Positions 9,811 to 19,420 of a stretch of DNA of 64,000 bases are shown in pieces. The position numbers were made by a program, and so were the translations under genes. The notes below the pieces were generated by a model. That model had not been told where the DNA came from. It worked only from the letters and a program-made list of their open reading frames with translations, and did not search any database. This stretch comes from Fischerella sp. PCC 9431 (lineage in GTDB: Bacteria > Cyanobacteriota > Cyanobacteriia > Cyanobacteriales > Nostocaceae): assembly GCF_000447295.1 (NCBI RefSeq), contig NZ_KE650771.1:369500-433499 (forward strand), in the 5' to 3' direction. The first letter of the stretch is position 1. Every line of letters begins with the position of its first letter.

Positions 9811-10359
9811 CTAGTTATATTCAGCTAGCTGATGCTCCACTTGCAAGACTGAACTGACTAGATGAGCATCTAGGAACCACAGACGCTTATCAACGACCAT
9901 AGAAACTTCTGCGTAAAGATAAGCTGTATCTGCATCTCCCAAAACAGCTGTACGATCAATGTTTTCCCAGAGCAAATTTCCGTAGATAGCCAAACGCTCT
10001 GCGATCGAACTTACATGATCTTTTCCTTCTATAATATTGAGGGGATATTCAGGTAAAACTGATAGCCCTGCTGCACTCCGAGCAGTACCAATTGCCAAAC
10101 CCCCAAGAGTTGTGACTCGTTGTGCAAGCAAATCGATATACAAATCTAATTCAATGGCAATTTCATTAAACAACTCGTGTAGATTATAGGATTTTGTAAT
10201 ATCTACATTCCAGTGAGCCTGCTTGATCTGAGTCTTCAGATCTATCGTTGTTGCAAGCGTTTGATTGAGAATATCGATCAGTTGCGCTCGAACTTGTAAA
10301 GGTAGACTAATTTCAATTTGATCAAGGCTTTTACCACGAGGTTCGCTACTACCGTTCAT
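9811..10359 (-). CDS. Dps-type ferritin-like protein, atypical ferroxidase site
   Basis: A 182-residue member of the Dps family of dodecameric iron-storage and peroxide-protection proteins. The core motif runs QAHWNV (H49) ... HELF (H61) ... Y-I-D76-L-L-A-Q80-R. Aligned by spacing with the canonical H-x11-H-x14-D-x3-E set, the last ligand Glu is Gln here and the position four after H61 is Asn. Such changes point to a non-standard metal site, as reported for some cyanobacterial Dps proteins. The N-terminal 20 residues are polar. An excellent ribosome site (AAGGAG, 7 bases before ATG) fixes the start. Confidence 0.88.
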   Translation of the reverse strand: MNGSSEPRGKSLDQIEISLPLQVRAQLIDILNQTLATTIDLKTQIKQAHWNVDITKSYNLHELFNEIAIELDLYIDLLAQRVTTLGGLAIGTARSAAGLSVLPEYPLNIIEGKDHVSSIAERLAIYGNLLWENIDRTAVLGDADTAYLYAEVSMVVDKRLWFLDAHLVSSVLQVEHQLAEYN

Positions 10360-10498
10360 TCGATCTCCTTAAAGAAGAAATGATCTAGTGGTAGAACGCC
10401 CAGCAAGCGCTTTTGGCATAAGTATCTGTAAAATTCTCTTCAGACTTTTGCTTAAGCTTTAATCCCCCGTCACACCTAATTATTGCCCCAGCAATTTT

Positions 10499-10590
10499 GA
10501 GGGGTATTGGGGGATAGGGTGATGGGGTAATGGGGAGAAAAAGTATGATTGCTCATCTCCCCATCTCCCAAATTTCCCATCCCCCCATCA
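10499..10590. repeat. G-rich/C-rich intergenic repeat, partly inverted
   Basis: Runs such as GGGGGATAGGGTGATGGGG on the left are mirrored by TCTCCCCATCTCCCAAATTT and CCCATCCCCCCATC on the right, so the stretch can fold on itself. It is part of the roughly 400-base gap between dps and the AraC gene, which holds nothing else I recognise. The same compositional element recurs at 13.9, 19.4, 23.4 and inside the gene at 35.6 kb. Confidence 0.75.
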
Positions 10591-10761
10591 ATTTTTGGTT
10601 TTTAGACAGCTAGCCACCAGTTGGGGCAAAAATTGGGGGGGATTGCTAGGGCTGAACACCACTAGCCGAGGACAATAGGGATTTTAAATCTTTCTATCTA
10701 AAAACTATATAAACTTGATTATTGCTGTATAGATGATTGTTGCTTTTTTAGAAAATTATTG

Positions 10762-11658
10762 CTATTTTTTCCGAAGTTCTTTAGGTGTGACTCCCAATAT
10801 GCGCTTGAAATGCCGTGTAAATTGGCTTTGGTCTGCAAAACCAACAATGGAAGCTACTTCAGAAATTTTGAGTTGACTTTGTAGGAGCAATATCTTAGCA
10901 CGCTCAATGCGGCAGTGAATTACGTATTGATAAGGAGAAAGCCCTGTGGATTGTTTGAATAATCGGGCAAAATGGTATCTACTCATGCCAACTTCCTGAG
11001 CCATTGCTCCTAGCAGCAAATCTTCTGCCAAGTTATCAATGATATACTCTGTTACCCTTTGTAGCTTATGTCTCGGTAAACCCCCAGGATAATTTTGCAG
11101 AGAATGTTTAGGTGCAGAGTAGTGTTGCAACAAGTGGGCTGACAATGCTGTCGCCATAGAATCAGCGTACAGACTGCTAGCTAGTCCATTATCATATTCT
11201 AGTGCTTTTTTGAGGGCAAGGGTAATTTGATAAATCAACGGATCAGGTTTGGAGAAGTGTGGTACTATCTCAACCGCATCTGAATCAACAGATTCGTAAG
11301 CTATATCCGCTACAAAATCAGAGTCCAAAGTCAAAGCAATAAACTCCGATTCCTCTACAGTAGTTGCTTTATGAGTGACGTAAGGGGGTATGACTGCGAC
11401 GTCTCCTGCCAAAGAGTTTTCACTTTTATGGCATTCTCCTAGCCACCTTTGTAATTCTAACTGGCATTTCAGCCGAACTACAAGCACATAATTCTTAGAG
11501 TAATGTTCAGGGCTTTCATAGGCAGGTTGGATGTGATACTCCAAACCCAGATTTTTCCATCCTGATTCATGACTTGACAATATGGGCGATCTGGTGAGGA
11601 CATGCTGACGAGCATCTAATCTAGTCACATCAATGGCTAGGGACTTTTCCCCTTGCAT
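10762..11658 (-). CDS. AraC-family transcriptional regulator
   Basis: A 298-residue regulator. The N-terminal 180 residues are a sensor domain without a clear ligand assignment. The C-terminal 100 residues carry the two AraC helix-turn-helix units (LLLGAMAQEVGMSRYHFARL and SEVASIVGFADQSQFTRHFK). The longest frame runs 47 codons further upstream, but AAGGAGAAGG stands just before the ATG at 11658 and the added stretch looks non-coding, so the shorter start is chosen. It stands alone; the large gaps on both sides give no target gene. Confidence 0.88.
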   Translation of the reverse strand: MQGEKSLAIDVTRLDARQHVLTRSPILSSHESGWKNLGLEYHIQPAYESPEHYSKNYVLVVRLKCQLELQRWLGECHKSENSLAGDVAVIPPYVTHKATTVEESEFIALTLDSDFVADIAYESVDSDAVEIVPHFSKPDPLIYQITLALKKALEYDNGLASSLYADSMATALSAHLLQHYSAPKHSLQNYPGGLPRHKLQRVTEYIIDNLAEDLLLGAMAQEVGMSRYHFARLFKQSTGLSPYQYVIHCRIERAKILLLQSQLKISEVASIVGFADQSQFTRHFKRILGVTPKELRKK

Positions 11659-12293
11659 TACCTTCTCCTTTGCCGCTTGGCTGTTACTCTGCCACTTTCT
11701 TTCAAAACAGTACTTGTATGAGTACAAAGTGGTTAATGAAATGCAGCCTAGAAATTGACCCACCTTCTTGTACAGTTTCAAGACAACTGCTTTTCTCAAT
11801 TTATTGAGACAATAATTATCTTCTCCTAATTAAAGTATATTTTTCTGGGTTAATTACCCAAGTAAATAATTCAAATTTGTAATATTTACCATCAGGAAAA
11901 CCACAAATTCAAATAAATTTATTACAAATTGTATTTACTTTAATCACTCCTGTTAAGCTTCATTTTATACGCATCTATCATTAGTATCATCTTTTCCAAA
12001 AATATGGAAACTCCTGTTTTATAAGCTTTATAAGTGTTGGTTTATCTAGCCGACTTGACAAATTAGCTATCATTTTTATCGATTTATCGATTAAAAATCA
12101 ATTTTGATGAGCATAAAAAACTTATATTTCAATGTTTGATTATTTGTGAGTAATTACTCTCTTCAATGTTGAGAAAAATAAAAACTGTATCGACTAGGAG
12201 GACCAGAGAAAGAATTTATCTCAAAAATTTAGCGAAATCTTACAACGCACCAAAAATGTGGTATGGTGCGTTTGCTTTGAGTATAACTAATAA
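11659..12293. other. AT-rich intergenic region upstream of the AraC gene
   Basis: About 630 bases with no gene-like frame. It must contain the AraC promoter. The only structured element is the hairpin at 12244-12272 described separately. Confidence 0.6.
12244..12272. repeat. GGTGCGTT hairpin
   Basis: Perfect 9-bp stem AACGCACCA / TGGTGCGTT around an 11-base loop. It lies 21 bases after the cdsA stop, where it could act as a transcript end, but the downstream side lacks a T-run. Related arms occur at 26193 and 62746, so it belongs to a dispersed family. Confidence 0.7.
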
Positions 12294-13175
12294 CTAAATC
12301 AGCAACGGTAATAAAAGGGATACAAAATAATAAACCAAAGGAGCAGTAAAAATGTAACTATCTGTACGGTCTAAAATACCACCGTGACCGGGAATCAATT
12401 GTCCTGAATCTTTTACCCCAGCATCCCGCTTCAGCATTGATTCAGTGAGATCACCTAAAAGACCAGCTACACCAATTAACAAGCCTAATGTCAAACCAGT
12501 AATAGGATACTTGGGCCAGTTAAAATAATAAGCCACAGCAAGTGCGACGATTACACTTGCCGCAACACCAAAGACAGCGCCTTCTACAGTTTTTTTCGGG
12601 CTGATATCAGATAAAGGAGTTTTGCCAAAAAATTTACCAAAGGTATAAGCACCAATATCTGCTGCCCAGATACAGAGAAAAGTCAGCATTGTAGCTGTTA
12701 GACCGTCTGGTAAAGAAACTGAATGTCTCTGGGCAAAGAAATCTGACCAACTTGGCGGCCAGTAACCTCCCAAAGGAAGATTGCTAGCTGTTGTATTAAA
12801 CGCTCGTAACCTTACCCAGTAACTTGGCAAATAACCAGTGTAAAAAAGTCCTAATATTGAAGCGGAAATATCCGCTATAGTCGCAATTTTGGGTTGAAAT
12901 AGCAGGTAGAAACAGATAAAAGTACCTGCTATTGGCATAACAGCATCAGCCAAATTGCCATCTAGCGTACAAATTGCTAGGAGAATTTGACTGACAACCA
13001 TAGTAGTTTTCACAGTGGGAGCTATGCCTTTAGCTCTAACTAAATTAAAGAATTCTTTTTGACCTAAAAAGATGATCACTGCAAATACGATGGTAAAGTA
13101 CCATCCGCCCAAAACAGTTGCCGATAAAGCGACAACGATCGCAACAATTCCACTAAAAATTCGAGACCAAGGCAT
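12294..13175 (-). CDS. cdsA: Phosphatidate cytidylyltransferase
   Basis: Integral membrane enzyme that makes CDP-diacylglycerol from phosphatidic acid and CTP, the branch point to phosphatidylglycerol, essential for thylakoid lipid. A 293-residue protein with about eight membrane spans. The CDS signature is complete near the C-terminus: ESMLKRDAGVKDSG then LIPGHGGILDRTDS. The SPKKTVEG motif lies earlier, as in the family. It is followed upstream (same strand) by cbiT at a 105-base gap, so shared transcription is possible but not certain. Confidence 0.95.
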   Translation of the reverse strand: MPWSRIFSGIVAIVVALSATVLGGWYFTIVFAVIIFLGQKEFFNLVRAKGIAPTVKTTMVVSQILLAICTLDGNLADAVMPIAGTFICFYLLFQPKIATIADISASILGLFYTGYLPSYWVRLRAFNTTASNLPLGGYWPPSWSDFFAQRHSVSLPDGLTATMLTFLCIWAADIGAYTFGKFFGKTPLSDISPKKTVEGAVFGVAASVIVALAVAYYFNWPKYPITGLTLGLLIGVAGLLGDLTESMLKRDAGVKDSGQLIPGHGGILDRTDSYIFTAPLVYYFVSLLLPLLI

Positions 13176-13280
13176 AACTAGAGACTAAAGACTAGAGAAT
13201 AGGGACTACTCAATTAAAAATTAAAAACTGAAAATTAAAAATTCTTAATTTAGTAATCTCCTGGATTATGTTAAGTGGGT

Positions 13281-13883
13281 TTAATCTAGTTTCTCACCAC
13301 TAAGGATAAAAATTGGATCGACAGCACTAAAAGTTTGAGAAAAACCGCGTGTTTCCAAGCGGTTAATCGCAGACTGCACAACTTCAATATTTCTCGCTTG
13401 TAGTTGAGCAAAGCTTAGAGAAATTGCATACAGACTTTCTAGATTAGCAGCTGTGGCGACTACTCTACCTGATGGCGGCAAATGATGCCAAACTGCTTGC
13501 AAAATTTCTTTGATGGCTCGTCCACCTTCGATACAGACACGGTGGGGTGGTTCTTTGAGGTCATGCAAACACTCAGGGGCGCTACCTTCAATAACTTCAA
13601 CATTTTTGACTTCAAAGCGATCGCAGTTACGACGGATGAGGTTAGCAACTTCTTCATCTCGTTCCACAGCAATGATTCGCCCTTTGGGACATAGCAATCC
13701 AACTTCTACGGGAATAGTACCAGTACCCGCACCAATATCCCACAAAACGGTGTTGGGTAATAGTCGTAATTGGGCAATCAACAACAGTCGAATTTCTCTC
13801 TGACTGAGGGGAATTCCTGGTAAATGCTCAAATAATTCATCGGGAATGCCAGGACTAATATAAGGCCAAAGTTGAGGTGGCAT
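13281..13883 (-). CDS. cbiT: Precorrin-6B/cobalt-precorrin C15-methyltransferase (decarboxylating) CbiT
   Basis: SAM-dependent methylation at C-15 with decarboxylation in cobalamin (B12) synthesis. A 200-residue class I methyltransferase with motif I at LWDIGAGTGTIPVE (about 47-60). The N-terminal GIPDELFEHLPGIPLSQREIR stretch is characteristic of CbiT. In many bacteria CbiE and CbiT are fused; here CbiT is a single-domain protein, as in other cyanobacteria. No other B12 gene is adjacent. Confidence 0.9.
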   Translation of the reverse strand: MPPQLWPYISPGIPDELFEHLPGIPLSQREIRLLLIAQLRLLPNTVLWDIGAGTGTIPVEVGLLCPKGRIIAVERDEEVANLIRRNCDRFEVKNVEVIEGSAPECLHDLKEPPHRVCIEGGRAIKEILQAVWHHLPPSGRVVATAANLESLYAISLSFAQLQARNIEVVQSAINRLETRGFSQTFSAVDPIFILSGEKLD

Positions 13884-13895
13884 ACAAATTTAATT

Positions 13896-14080
13896 AGGGG
13901 ATAGGGGATAAGGGATAGGGGAAAGGCGAAGAAAGACAAGGGGGACATTCTGGACACAGGAATTAAAAATTGAGCATAGAGCATTGGGTATCGCGCATCG
14001 GGGAAGAGACTTGTTAAATAATTCTCCCTTGTCTTCTATGTCCTCCATGTCCCTGATCCCTGATCCCCAATCCCCAATTT
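13896..14080. repeat. Low-complexity purine/pyrimidine repeats between cbiT and the DUF1232 gene
   Basis: Left part has GGGGATAGGGGATAAGGGA units (13896-13926); right part has CTGATCCCTGATCCCCAATC units (about 14050-14078). The two halves are roughly complementary and could pair over the about 100 bases between them. Sequence of the same kind occurs in other gaps and inside the ABC ATPase gene. Confidence 0.7.
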
Positions 14081-14173
14081 TTGTAGCATCTTCCAGCCAT
14101 CTTAGGGCGGTTATTCCCACAAGAAGTGTGGAAAATGATTTGCCAAAATTAATAGTAACGAGAGGTGAAGGTC

Positions 14174-14497
14174 ATGAAATTTTCAATACAATCTCTTTAT
14201 AATTGGTATCGCGACTTGATTCGCAACCCTAAATACCGTTGGTGGGTGATTTTAGGAACATTGCTATATTTTGTCAGCCCTATCGATATAATTCCAGATA
14301 TTTTCCCTATTGTCGGGGAAATTGATGACGTTTTTCTTTTAACTTTGTTAGTAACTGAGGTATCAGGGCTGGTAATTGAAGGCTTTAAAGCGCGTCGAGT
14401 TACTGTAGACGCCAATGTAGATTCCCAAGCCGCTAATACTACTCAGGATTCAACCTCTAACGCCACAGTGGATGTTGATGCAGTTTCTGTGAAGTAG
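14174..14497 (+). CDS. YkvA-like DUF1232 membrane protein
   Basis: A 107-residue protein. Residues 20-60 hold the DUF1232 signature YFVSPIDIIPDIFPIVGEIDD, which spans the membrane with acidic residues at its end; a second hydrophobic segment follows. The last 35 residues are polar, rich in Thr, Asp and Val. The ATG at 14174 is chosen over the in-frame GTG nine bases earlier because AGAGGTGAAG serves as its ribosome site. Function is unknown. Confidence 0.85.
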   Translation: MKFSIQSLYNWYRDLIRNPKYRWWVILGTLLYFVSPIDIIPDIFPIVGEIDDVFLLTLLVTEVSGLVIEGFKARRVTVDANVDSQAANTTQDSTSNATVDVDAVSVK

Positions 14498-14645
14498 TTG
14501 CAAATCTGATCTTAAAATTAAGTGACCCTCTTCTGTTGCCAGAATGGCTGGGGAAGGGGGATATTTTTTATACAATTTTAGATTTTGGATTTTAGATTAG
14601 GCATGATTAACTACTACTAGCCATCAACAACCAACAAATCATTTT

Positions 14646-15434
14646 ATGAGCGATCGCCAAATTATTGGACTTCTACCAGCAGGTGGACAAGCAAAACGGA
14701 TTTCTCCTTTACCACTGAGCAAAGAATTGTATCCTGTCGGGTTTCAAGATTTTGGTGATCAACATAACTGGCGACCGAAGGTAGTTTCTCACTATCTGCT
14801 GGAAAAAATGCAAATAGCAGGTATTAATCAGGCATATTTTATTCTGCGTCCGGGAAAATGGGATATTCCGGAGTATTTCAGGGACGGTACGATGCTTTCT
14901 ATGAGCTTGGGCTATCTTATTATGGATTTGCCTTATGGTGTACCGTTTACTTTGGATCAAGCTTATCCTTTTGTTCGAGATGCAGTGGTAGCATTGGGTT
15001 TCGCTGATATTTTGTTTCAACCCAAAGATGCATTTGTCAAGGTGTTAGCACGTCAACAAGCAACGAAAGCAGATGTGGTTTTAGGACTTTTCCCCACCAA
15101 CCAACCAGAGAAAGCTGGTATGGTTGAGTTCGATGAAACAGGTAGAGTACAGCTAATTATCGAAAAACCTCCTCAGTCAGATTTGCGTTACATGTGGGGT
15201 ATTGCTGTTTGGACACCTGCATTTACTCAGTTTTTACATGATTATCTTATTCCTCTCAAGGCAAATCCTAATTTGTCACAGTTACCAGAAATACCTATAG
15301 GAAATATCATTCAAGCTGCTATTACACAGGGTTTTCACGTACAAGCTGAAACGTTTTTTGATGGAACTTATCTAGATATTGGTACACCCAATGATTTAGT
15401 AAAAGCTGTGCGGCTGGGTGTGGAGGAAGTGTAA
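14646..15434 (+). CDS. Sugar nucleotidyltransferase-like protein
   Basis: A 262-residue protein of the nucleotidyltransferase GT-A fold used by dTDP-glucose and CDP-glucose synthases. The N-terminal nucleotide-binding loop is LLPAGGQAKRISPLPLSKEL, which differs from the usual GxGTRLxPxTxxxPK in having QAKR and SKE. The FEKP-like element is present as IIEKPP, and GTYLDIGTPNDLVKAV matches the C-terminal metal-site and helix of the family. It probably transfers a nucleotide to a sugar-1-phosphate for polysaccharide or glycolipid synthesis, but the substrate is not deducible and no sugar genes adjoin. Confidence 0.78.
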   Translation: MSDRQIIGLLPAGGQAKRISPLPLSKELYPVGFQDFGDQHNWRPKVVSHYLLEKMQIAGINQAYFILRPGKWDIPEYFRDGTMLSMSLGYLIMDLPYGVPFTLDQAYPFVRDAVVALGFADILFQPKDAFVKVLARQQATKADVVLGLFPTNQPEKAGMVEFDETGRVQLIIEKPPQSDLRYMWGIAVWTPAFTQFLHDYLIPLKANPNLSQLPEIPIGNIIQAAITQGFHVQAETFFDGTYLDIGTPNDLVKAVRLGVEEV

Positions 15435-15440
15435 GGTTTG

Positions 15441-15470
15441 GGCATGGGGCATGGGGCATGGGGCATGGGA
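15441..15470. repeat. GGCATGG tandem heptamer
   Basis: Four copies of GGCATGG directly after the nucleotidyltransferase stop. It is one of several 7-base tandem repeats in this window. Confidence 0.85.
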
Positions 15471-15549
15471 AAATAATCAGTATCTCTATTACCCATTACC
15501 CATTACTAGCCTACGCGACAGTAGAAATATTCAAGCGAACATGATGTCA

Positions 15550-16218
15550 CTACTGGTCTTGAAGATATTTTAGAGCTTGTGTCGTTTCCACTTGGGGAAA
15601 GTGCTGATAAAAATTGCTAACACTGGCGAATGGTTCTGGTGTAGCTAAAACAATGACGCGATCGCCCCATTGATGTAACCAGGGTAATAATCTCAGAGGT
15701 GCAACAGGCGCACATAACCAAATTTCTGCTGGAGAAAGTTTTCTGATGGCTACAGCTGCTGCTGCTATTGTCATTCCTGTGGCGATCCCATCATCGACAA
15801 TAATTGCTGTGGCGCCTTCTGCGTTTACCTGTGGACAAGCAACACTTAATTGTGATTCTAAAGATTTAGCTTGATAAGTCGCCGTATCTAATGATGTTTG
15901 ATGCGATCGCAAATTTTGTCTCTGGTACGATCTTCTAGGCTGAGACCAAATTACACTACCACAAGCAGTTACCGCACCAATTGCCAACTCTGAATTTTCT
16001 GGATGGCTAATCTTTTTCGCTACTAATACCGTTAATGGACAAGCCAAAACACGCGCGATTGGTGCTGCTACCTCTAGTCCGCCTCGTGGTAAAGCATAAA
16101 CAATAGGTACAGGCTTGATATTCGATTCAGACGCTTGTTTAATTAAATTTTCCTGAACAACTTCCGCTAGCCTCTCTCCAGCTTGAGTACGATCAGTAAA
16201 AAGCGGGGTATCTGACAT
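15550..16218 (-). CDS. Phosphoribosyltransferase-domain protein
   Basis: A 222-residue protein with a type I phosphoribosyltransferase fold. The PRPP-binding motif is clear: AIIVDDGIATGMT, near residues 140-152. An earlier loop ALPRGGLEVAAPIARVL supplies the pyrophosphate-contact region, and KKISHPENSELAIGAV is typical of the family often found beside hydrolase or erythromycin esterase domains. The substrate base is unknown. It is convergent with the upstream nucleotidyltransferase-like gene. Confidence 0.88.
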   Translation of the reverse strand: MSDTPLFTDRTQAGERLAEVVQENLIKQASESNIKPVPIVYALPRGGLEVAAPIARVLACPLTVLVAKKISHPENSELAIGAVTACGSVIWSQPRRSYQRQNLRSHQTSLDTATYQAKSLESQLSVACPQVNAEGATAIIVDDGIATGMTIAAAAVAIRKLSPAEIWLCAPVAPLRLLPWLHQWGDRVIVLATPEPFASVSNFYQHFPQVETTQALKYLQDQ

Positions 16219-16478
16219 TGTTTTCCCCAGTACATGAAGCTACCATTGCTTTGATCATGACTGAATTTCTGTTAAATTAAACAAATTTCCTATTTTGTTA
16301 CACTTGGAACAGTTTGAGTACTACAAACGTTCAGAAATAGCGCAATGAAAGTATAATTTCGTAGTACTAGTATCAGCAGTCATTAAGATGCAGCGCTGCT
16401 GGGCTGAACCTGCAAATTTTTGGGTAAATATTTAACTCAGCTTAAACACCTTGTGCTTAGATTAATATTGAAAATTTC

Positions 16479-17177
16479 ATGAATAGCGAACATCAACTCA
16501 ATCTTTTTGGGGAATCCAATTTACAGGAATCTAATTTTGACAAGAAAGAATTGATTCCCACAGATGCCAAAATTCCCATTCCAACGGGAATTTATGCCGA
16601 TATGATCGAATTAGCACAGCATTGCAACCAATGTCATCGCTGTGAATTAGGAAACACTCGTATTCATGCTGTTGTCGGACGTGGTAATCTCAAAGCACCG
16701 ATCATGGTTATAGGTGAAGCACCTGGACAAAACGAAGACGAAACTGGGTTACCATTTGTTGGTCGAGCTGGACAGCTTTTAGAAAAAATTCTCGAATCTG
16801 TCAAACTAGATACAGAAAAAGATGTATATATAGCCAATATCAATAAATGTCGCCCGCCCAATAATCGTGTTCCTACTAATGAAGAAATTGAGGCTTGTAA
16901 ACCTTATTTACTGGAACAAATTCGTTTGGTAGACCCGAAAATTATTCTTTTGACAGGTGCAACTGCTGTCAAAGGTATAACTGGCGATAAACGAGGAATT
17001 ACTAAGATTCGTGGAACTTGGATGGAATGGGAAGGACGTTTATGTATGCCAATTTTTCATCCTTCTTACTTGCTGCGTAACCCTTCGCGTGAAGTTGGTA
17101 GTCCAAAATGGTTGATGTGGCAAGATATTCAAACAGTGAGGGCGAAATACGATGAAATGATGGGAGTCAAAGGCTAA
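16479..17177 (+). CDS. Type 4 uracil-DNA glycosylase (Fe-S)
   Basis: Base-excision repair enzyme removing uracil from DNA. A 232-residue protein with the family 4 motif [20 protein letters not shown] (about 79-98) and the C-terminal HPSYLLRNP (motif with the catalytic-loop His). Four cysteines fit the [4Fe-4S] ligand spacing: C52, C55, C124 and C140. An extra Cys at 49 is also present. The N-terminal 40 residues are a polar extension with no domain. It is a single gene; the ATG has no strong ribosome site. Confidence 0.93.
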   Translation: MNSEHQLNLFGESNLQESNFDKKELIPTDAKIPIPTGIYADMIELAQHCNQCHRCELGNTRIHAVVGRGNLKAPIMVIGEAPGQNEDETGLPFVGRAGQLLEKILESVKLDTEKDVYIANINKCRPPNNRVPTNEEIEACKPYLLEQIRLVDPKIILLTGATAVKGITGDKRGITKIRGTWMEWEGRLCMPIFHPSYLLRNPSREVGSPKWLMWQDIQTVRAKYDEMMGVKG

Positions 17178-17319
17178 AATAAAATATTGATTACACAATT
17201 CATACTGTGAGCTAATTGGTACTGTCAAAAATGTCAATCTCTTCTCAAGTTATTTTTGATAATCCAGTACCAATTTTCTAGTTTAAAGGCTTGATCGCAT
17301 CCACCATTTTAATGATTAA

Positions 17320-17748
17320 CTATCTGTTGGTTTGAGATTCAATCGTACTGGTTAAACGTTCTATTGCGTTGGTCAATTTTTCTTGGGCTACAACTGCTGG
17401 ATCAACTGCGCTTGCTTCAGCAGCTTCACCACTACGAACGAATCTTTTCTTGGCTTTTTCAAAAGCACGAATAATCAGAAAAATACAAAAAGCAATCACT
17501 AAAAAATTAATGATTGCAGACAGAAATACACCGTATTTGATGCCGTTTATTGATAAATTTTGTAAGTCGTCTACTCTTGCTGATTTGAGTACAGGATTTA
17601 AAATTACTGGTGTGATGATGTCTTCTACAAGGGAATTGATGATTTTGCCGAATGCAGCTCCGATAATAACCGCTACAGCTAAATCAATGACGTTGCCTTG
17701 CATTAGAAACTTACGAAAATCAGCCCAAAAGCCATTACTACGCGCCAT
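17320..17748 (-). CDS. mscL: Large-conductance mechanosensitive channel
   Basis: A 142-residue inner membrane channel that opens on osmotic downshock. The N-terminal amphipathic helix and first span read FRKFLMQGNVIDLAVAVIIG followed by AAFGKIINSLVEDIITP, the MscL hallmark. A short periplasmic loop leads to the second span (about 75-95), and the charged C-terminal helix (KAKKRF...) follows. It is longer at the C-terminus than E. coli MscL by a few residues. Confidence 0.96.
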   Translation of the reverse strand: MARSNGFWADFRKFLMQGNVIDLAVAVIIGAAFGKIINSLVEDIITPVILNPVLKSARVDDLQNLSINGIKYGVFLSAIINFLVIAFCIFLIIRAFEKAKKRFVRSGEAAEASAVDPAVVAQEKLTNAIERLTSTIESQTNR

Positions 17749-17948
17749 AAGTCCCTGATCCTTCTTAAATTAATCGAATTTTAATTAGTTCAAGTTGATT
17801 ATTATACAAGAAGTCGGGGATCTTATTGTTTACGAAAAATATAGGAATGTAGAATATAAACTTGTATGTAAAAATTAAATTATTTTTTTGTAAAAGTGAA
17901 ATAATATGCTACTGATAGATTTTAGACTTTATACTTTTTGAAAGTCAG

Positions 17949-18704
17949 CTACTGCTGATCGTCAAATATTAGCTTTTGTTGACTTTTCGGATGAGTTGAA
18001 AAACGCGCATTTTCTGCACGACAATCTCTCAACCAAGTTTTAATACCTTGAGCAACAACACCGTTACTACTATCCTGTGGTGGTGTGGGAGGTTCTTGTT
18101 TAGGATCAGAACCAGTTCGAGAAAACATCATTACCATCCACCAACCATTCTCAGCTTTTGTTAAAAATAGCCAGTGAAATTGTTGTAATTCCACAACTTT
18201 TTTCCCAATATACTGGCGTTCTAAAGTAGTAAAAAACACTTGATTCACATCTTTAGCACTATATTTTAATTCTTTGGGAATATCGCCGCTTGAGTTTAGA
18301 GGTAGTGGTGTAAATTCTGGTCTTCCTGCCAACAAAACGTAACTAAAAACATCAGTTTTTCTGTTGATACGGCGGGCGCGTTGAATCACACGATTGGCAT
18401 AACTAGGTAAATCACGCAGGAGATTTGTAGTTAAGATTTCAATATTTTGCTGTGAACAAAAAGATTTTTCTCTGCTTGTTGGTGAAGAAGTGAAAGTCTG
18501 GGCAAATACTTGGTAAGGAAGGCAATTTGAAACGAATAACCAAAAGCCAAAAGCTACAAGCCACACAATATAACTAGAGTTTTTGCAAAATTTGGGTAAA
18601 AGGTAAAAAAGAAAAATTAAAAAGTTGGCATTTGTCCCTTTTCCCTCACCCTTTAACTTTTCCCTTACTCTTGGAGATGTATTTTTTGGAACTTTGGAAT
18701 TCAT
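17949..18704 (-). CDS. Conserved cyanobacterial protein of unknown function, membrane-anchored
   Basis: A 251-residue protein. The first 60 residues are basic then strongly hydrophobic ([20 protein letters not shown]), ending at VFAQTF, so a signal peptide or anchor is likely. The rest is soluble and contains [15 protein letters not shown] and [14 protein letters not shown] do not recognise the family beyond its look of a cyanobacterial secreted protein. The ATG at 18704 overlaps the pyrF stop as ATGA, which suggests translational coupling, so that start is preferred over a longer one. Confidence 0.72.
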   Translation of the reverse strand: MNSKVPKNTSPRVREKLKGEGKGTNANFLIFLFYLLPKFCKNSSYIVWLVAFGFWLFVSNCLPYQVFAQTFTSSPTSREKSFCSQQNIEILTTNLLRDLPSYANRVIQRARRINRKTDVFSYVLLAGRPEFTPLPLNSSGDIPKELKYSAKDVNQVFFTTLERQYIGKKVVELQQFHWLFLTKAENGWWMVMMFSRTGSDPKQEPPTPPQDSSNGVVAQGIKTWLRDCRAENARFSTHPKSQQKLIFDDQQ

Positions 18705-19420
18705 GCCACTGTTGCTAACTCCTCGCAAATTTTTTTCCAGGCTAACTCAGGTTCAACAGCAGCAGTAATGGGACGTCCAATCACAAGGTAATTTGCCCCT
18801 GCCTGTAGGGCTTGGCTTGGGGTAAGCGATCGCTTTTGATCTCCTTTTTCTGCCCAAGTTGGACGCACTCCGGGACAAACTAACAAAAACTCATGTTCAC
18901 AACTATTTCGCAATTGTGCCACCTCTTGAGGCGAACAAACTGCCCCATCCAAGCCAACTTCTTGCGCCATCAATGCCATTTCTAGTGCATACTCTGGCAA
19001 TTCTAAGGGAATTTTTAAATCAAATGCCAACTGTCGCGAAGAAATACTAGTTAACAGTGTAATGGCAATGAGTTTTGGTGGTTCTACCCCTGCTTGTACT
19101 GCCCCTGTTTGTACTGCTTCAGTTGCTGCCTTGAGTGCGTCTCTACCAGCGGTAGCGTGAATTGTCAGCAAATCAACTCCGTAACGTGCCGCAGCCCGAC
19201 AAGCCCCAGCAACCGTATTAGGAATATCATGAAACTTCAAATCTAGGAAAATCTGTTTTTGCCGAGATTTTAATTCTTGCAGAATTTGTGGCCCTGTGCT
19301 GGTAAATAACTCTAAACCAACTTTCCAAAAGCTGACTTGTGGCAATTGTTCAATCAAGGCGATCGCATCTGCAATATTTGCCACATCTAAAGGCACAATA
19401 ATTTGCTTGTCTGTGTTCAT
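18701..19420 (-). CDS. pyrF: Orotidine 5'-phosphate decarboxylase
   Basis: Last step of UMP synthesis. A 239-residue TIM-barrel with the catalytic tetrad visible as K33 (FWKVGLELF) and D60-x-K62-x-x-D65 ([12 protein letters not shown]). The C-terminal VIGRPITAA phosphate-binding loop is intact. It lies downstream of tyrS on the same strand and overlaps the following gene by four bases. Confidence 0.96.
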   Translation of the reverse strand: MNTDKQIIVPLDVANIADAIALIEQLPQVSFWKVGLELFTSTGPQILQELKSRQKQIFLDLKFHDIPNTVAGACRAAARYGVDLLTIHATAGRDALKAATEAVQTGAVQAGVEPPKLIAITLLTSISSRQLAFDLKIPLELPEYALEMALMAQEVGLDGAVCSPQEVAQLRNSCEHEFLLVCPGVRPTWAEKGDQKRSLTPSQALQAGANYLVIGRPITAAVEPELAWKKICEELATVA

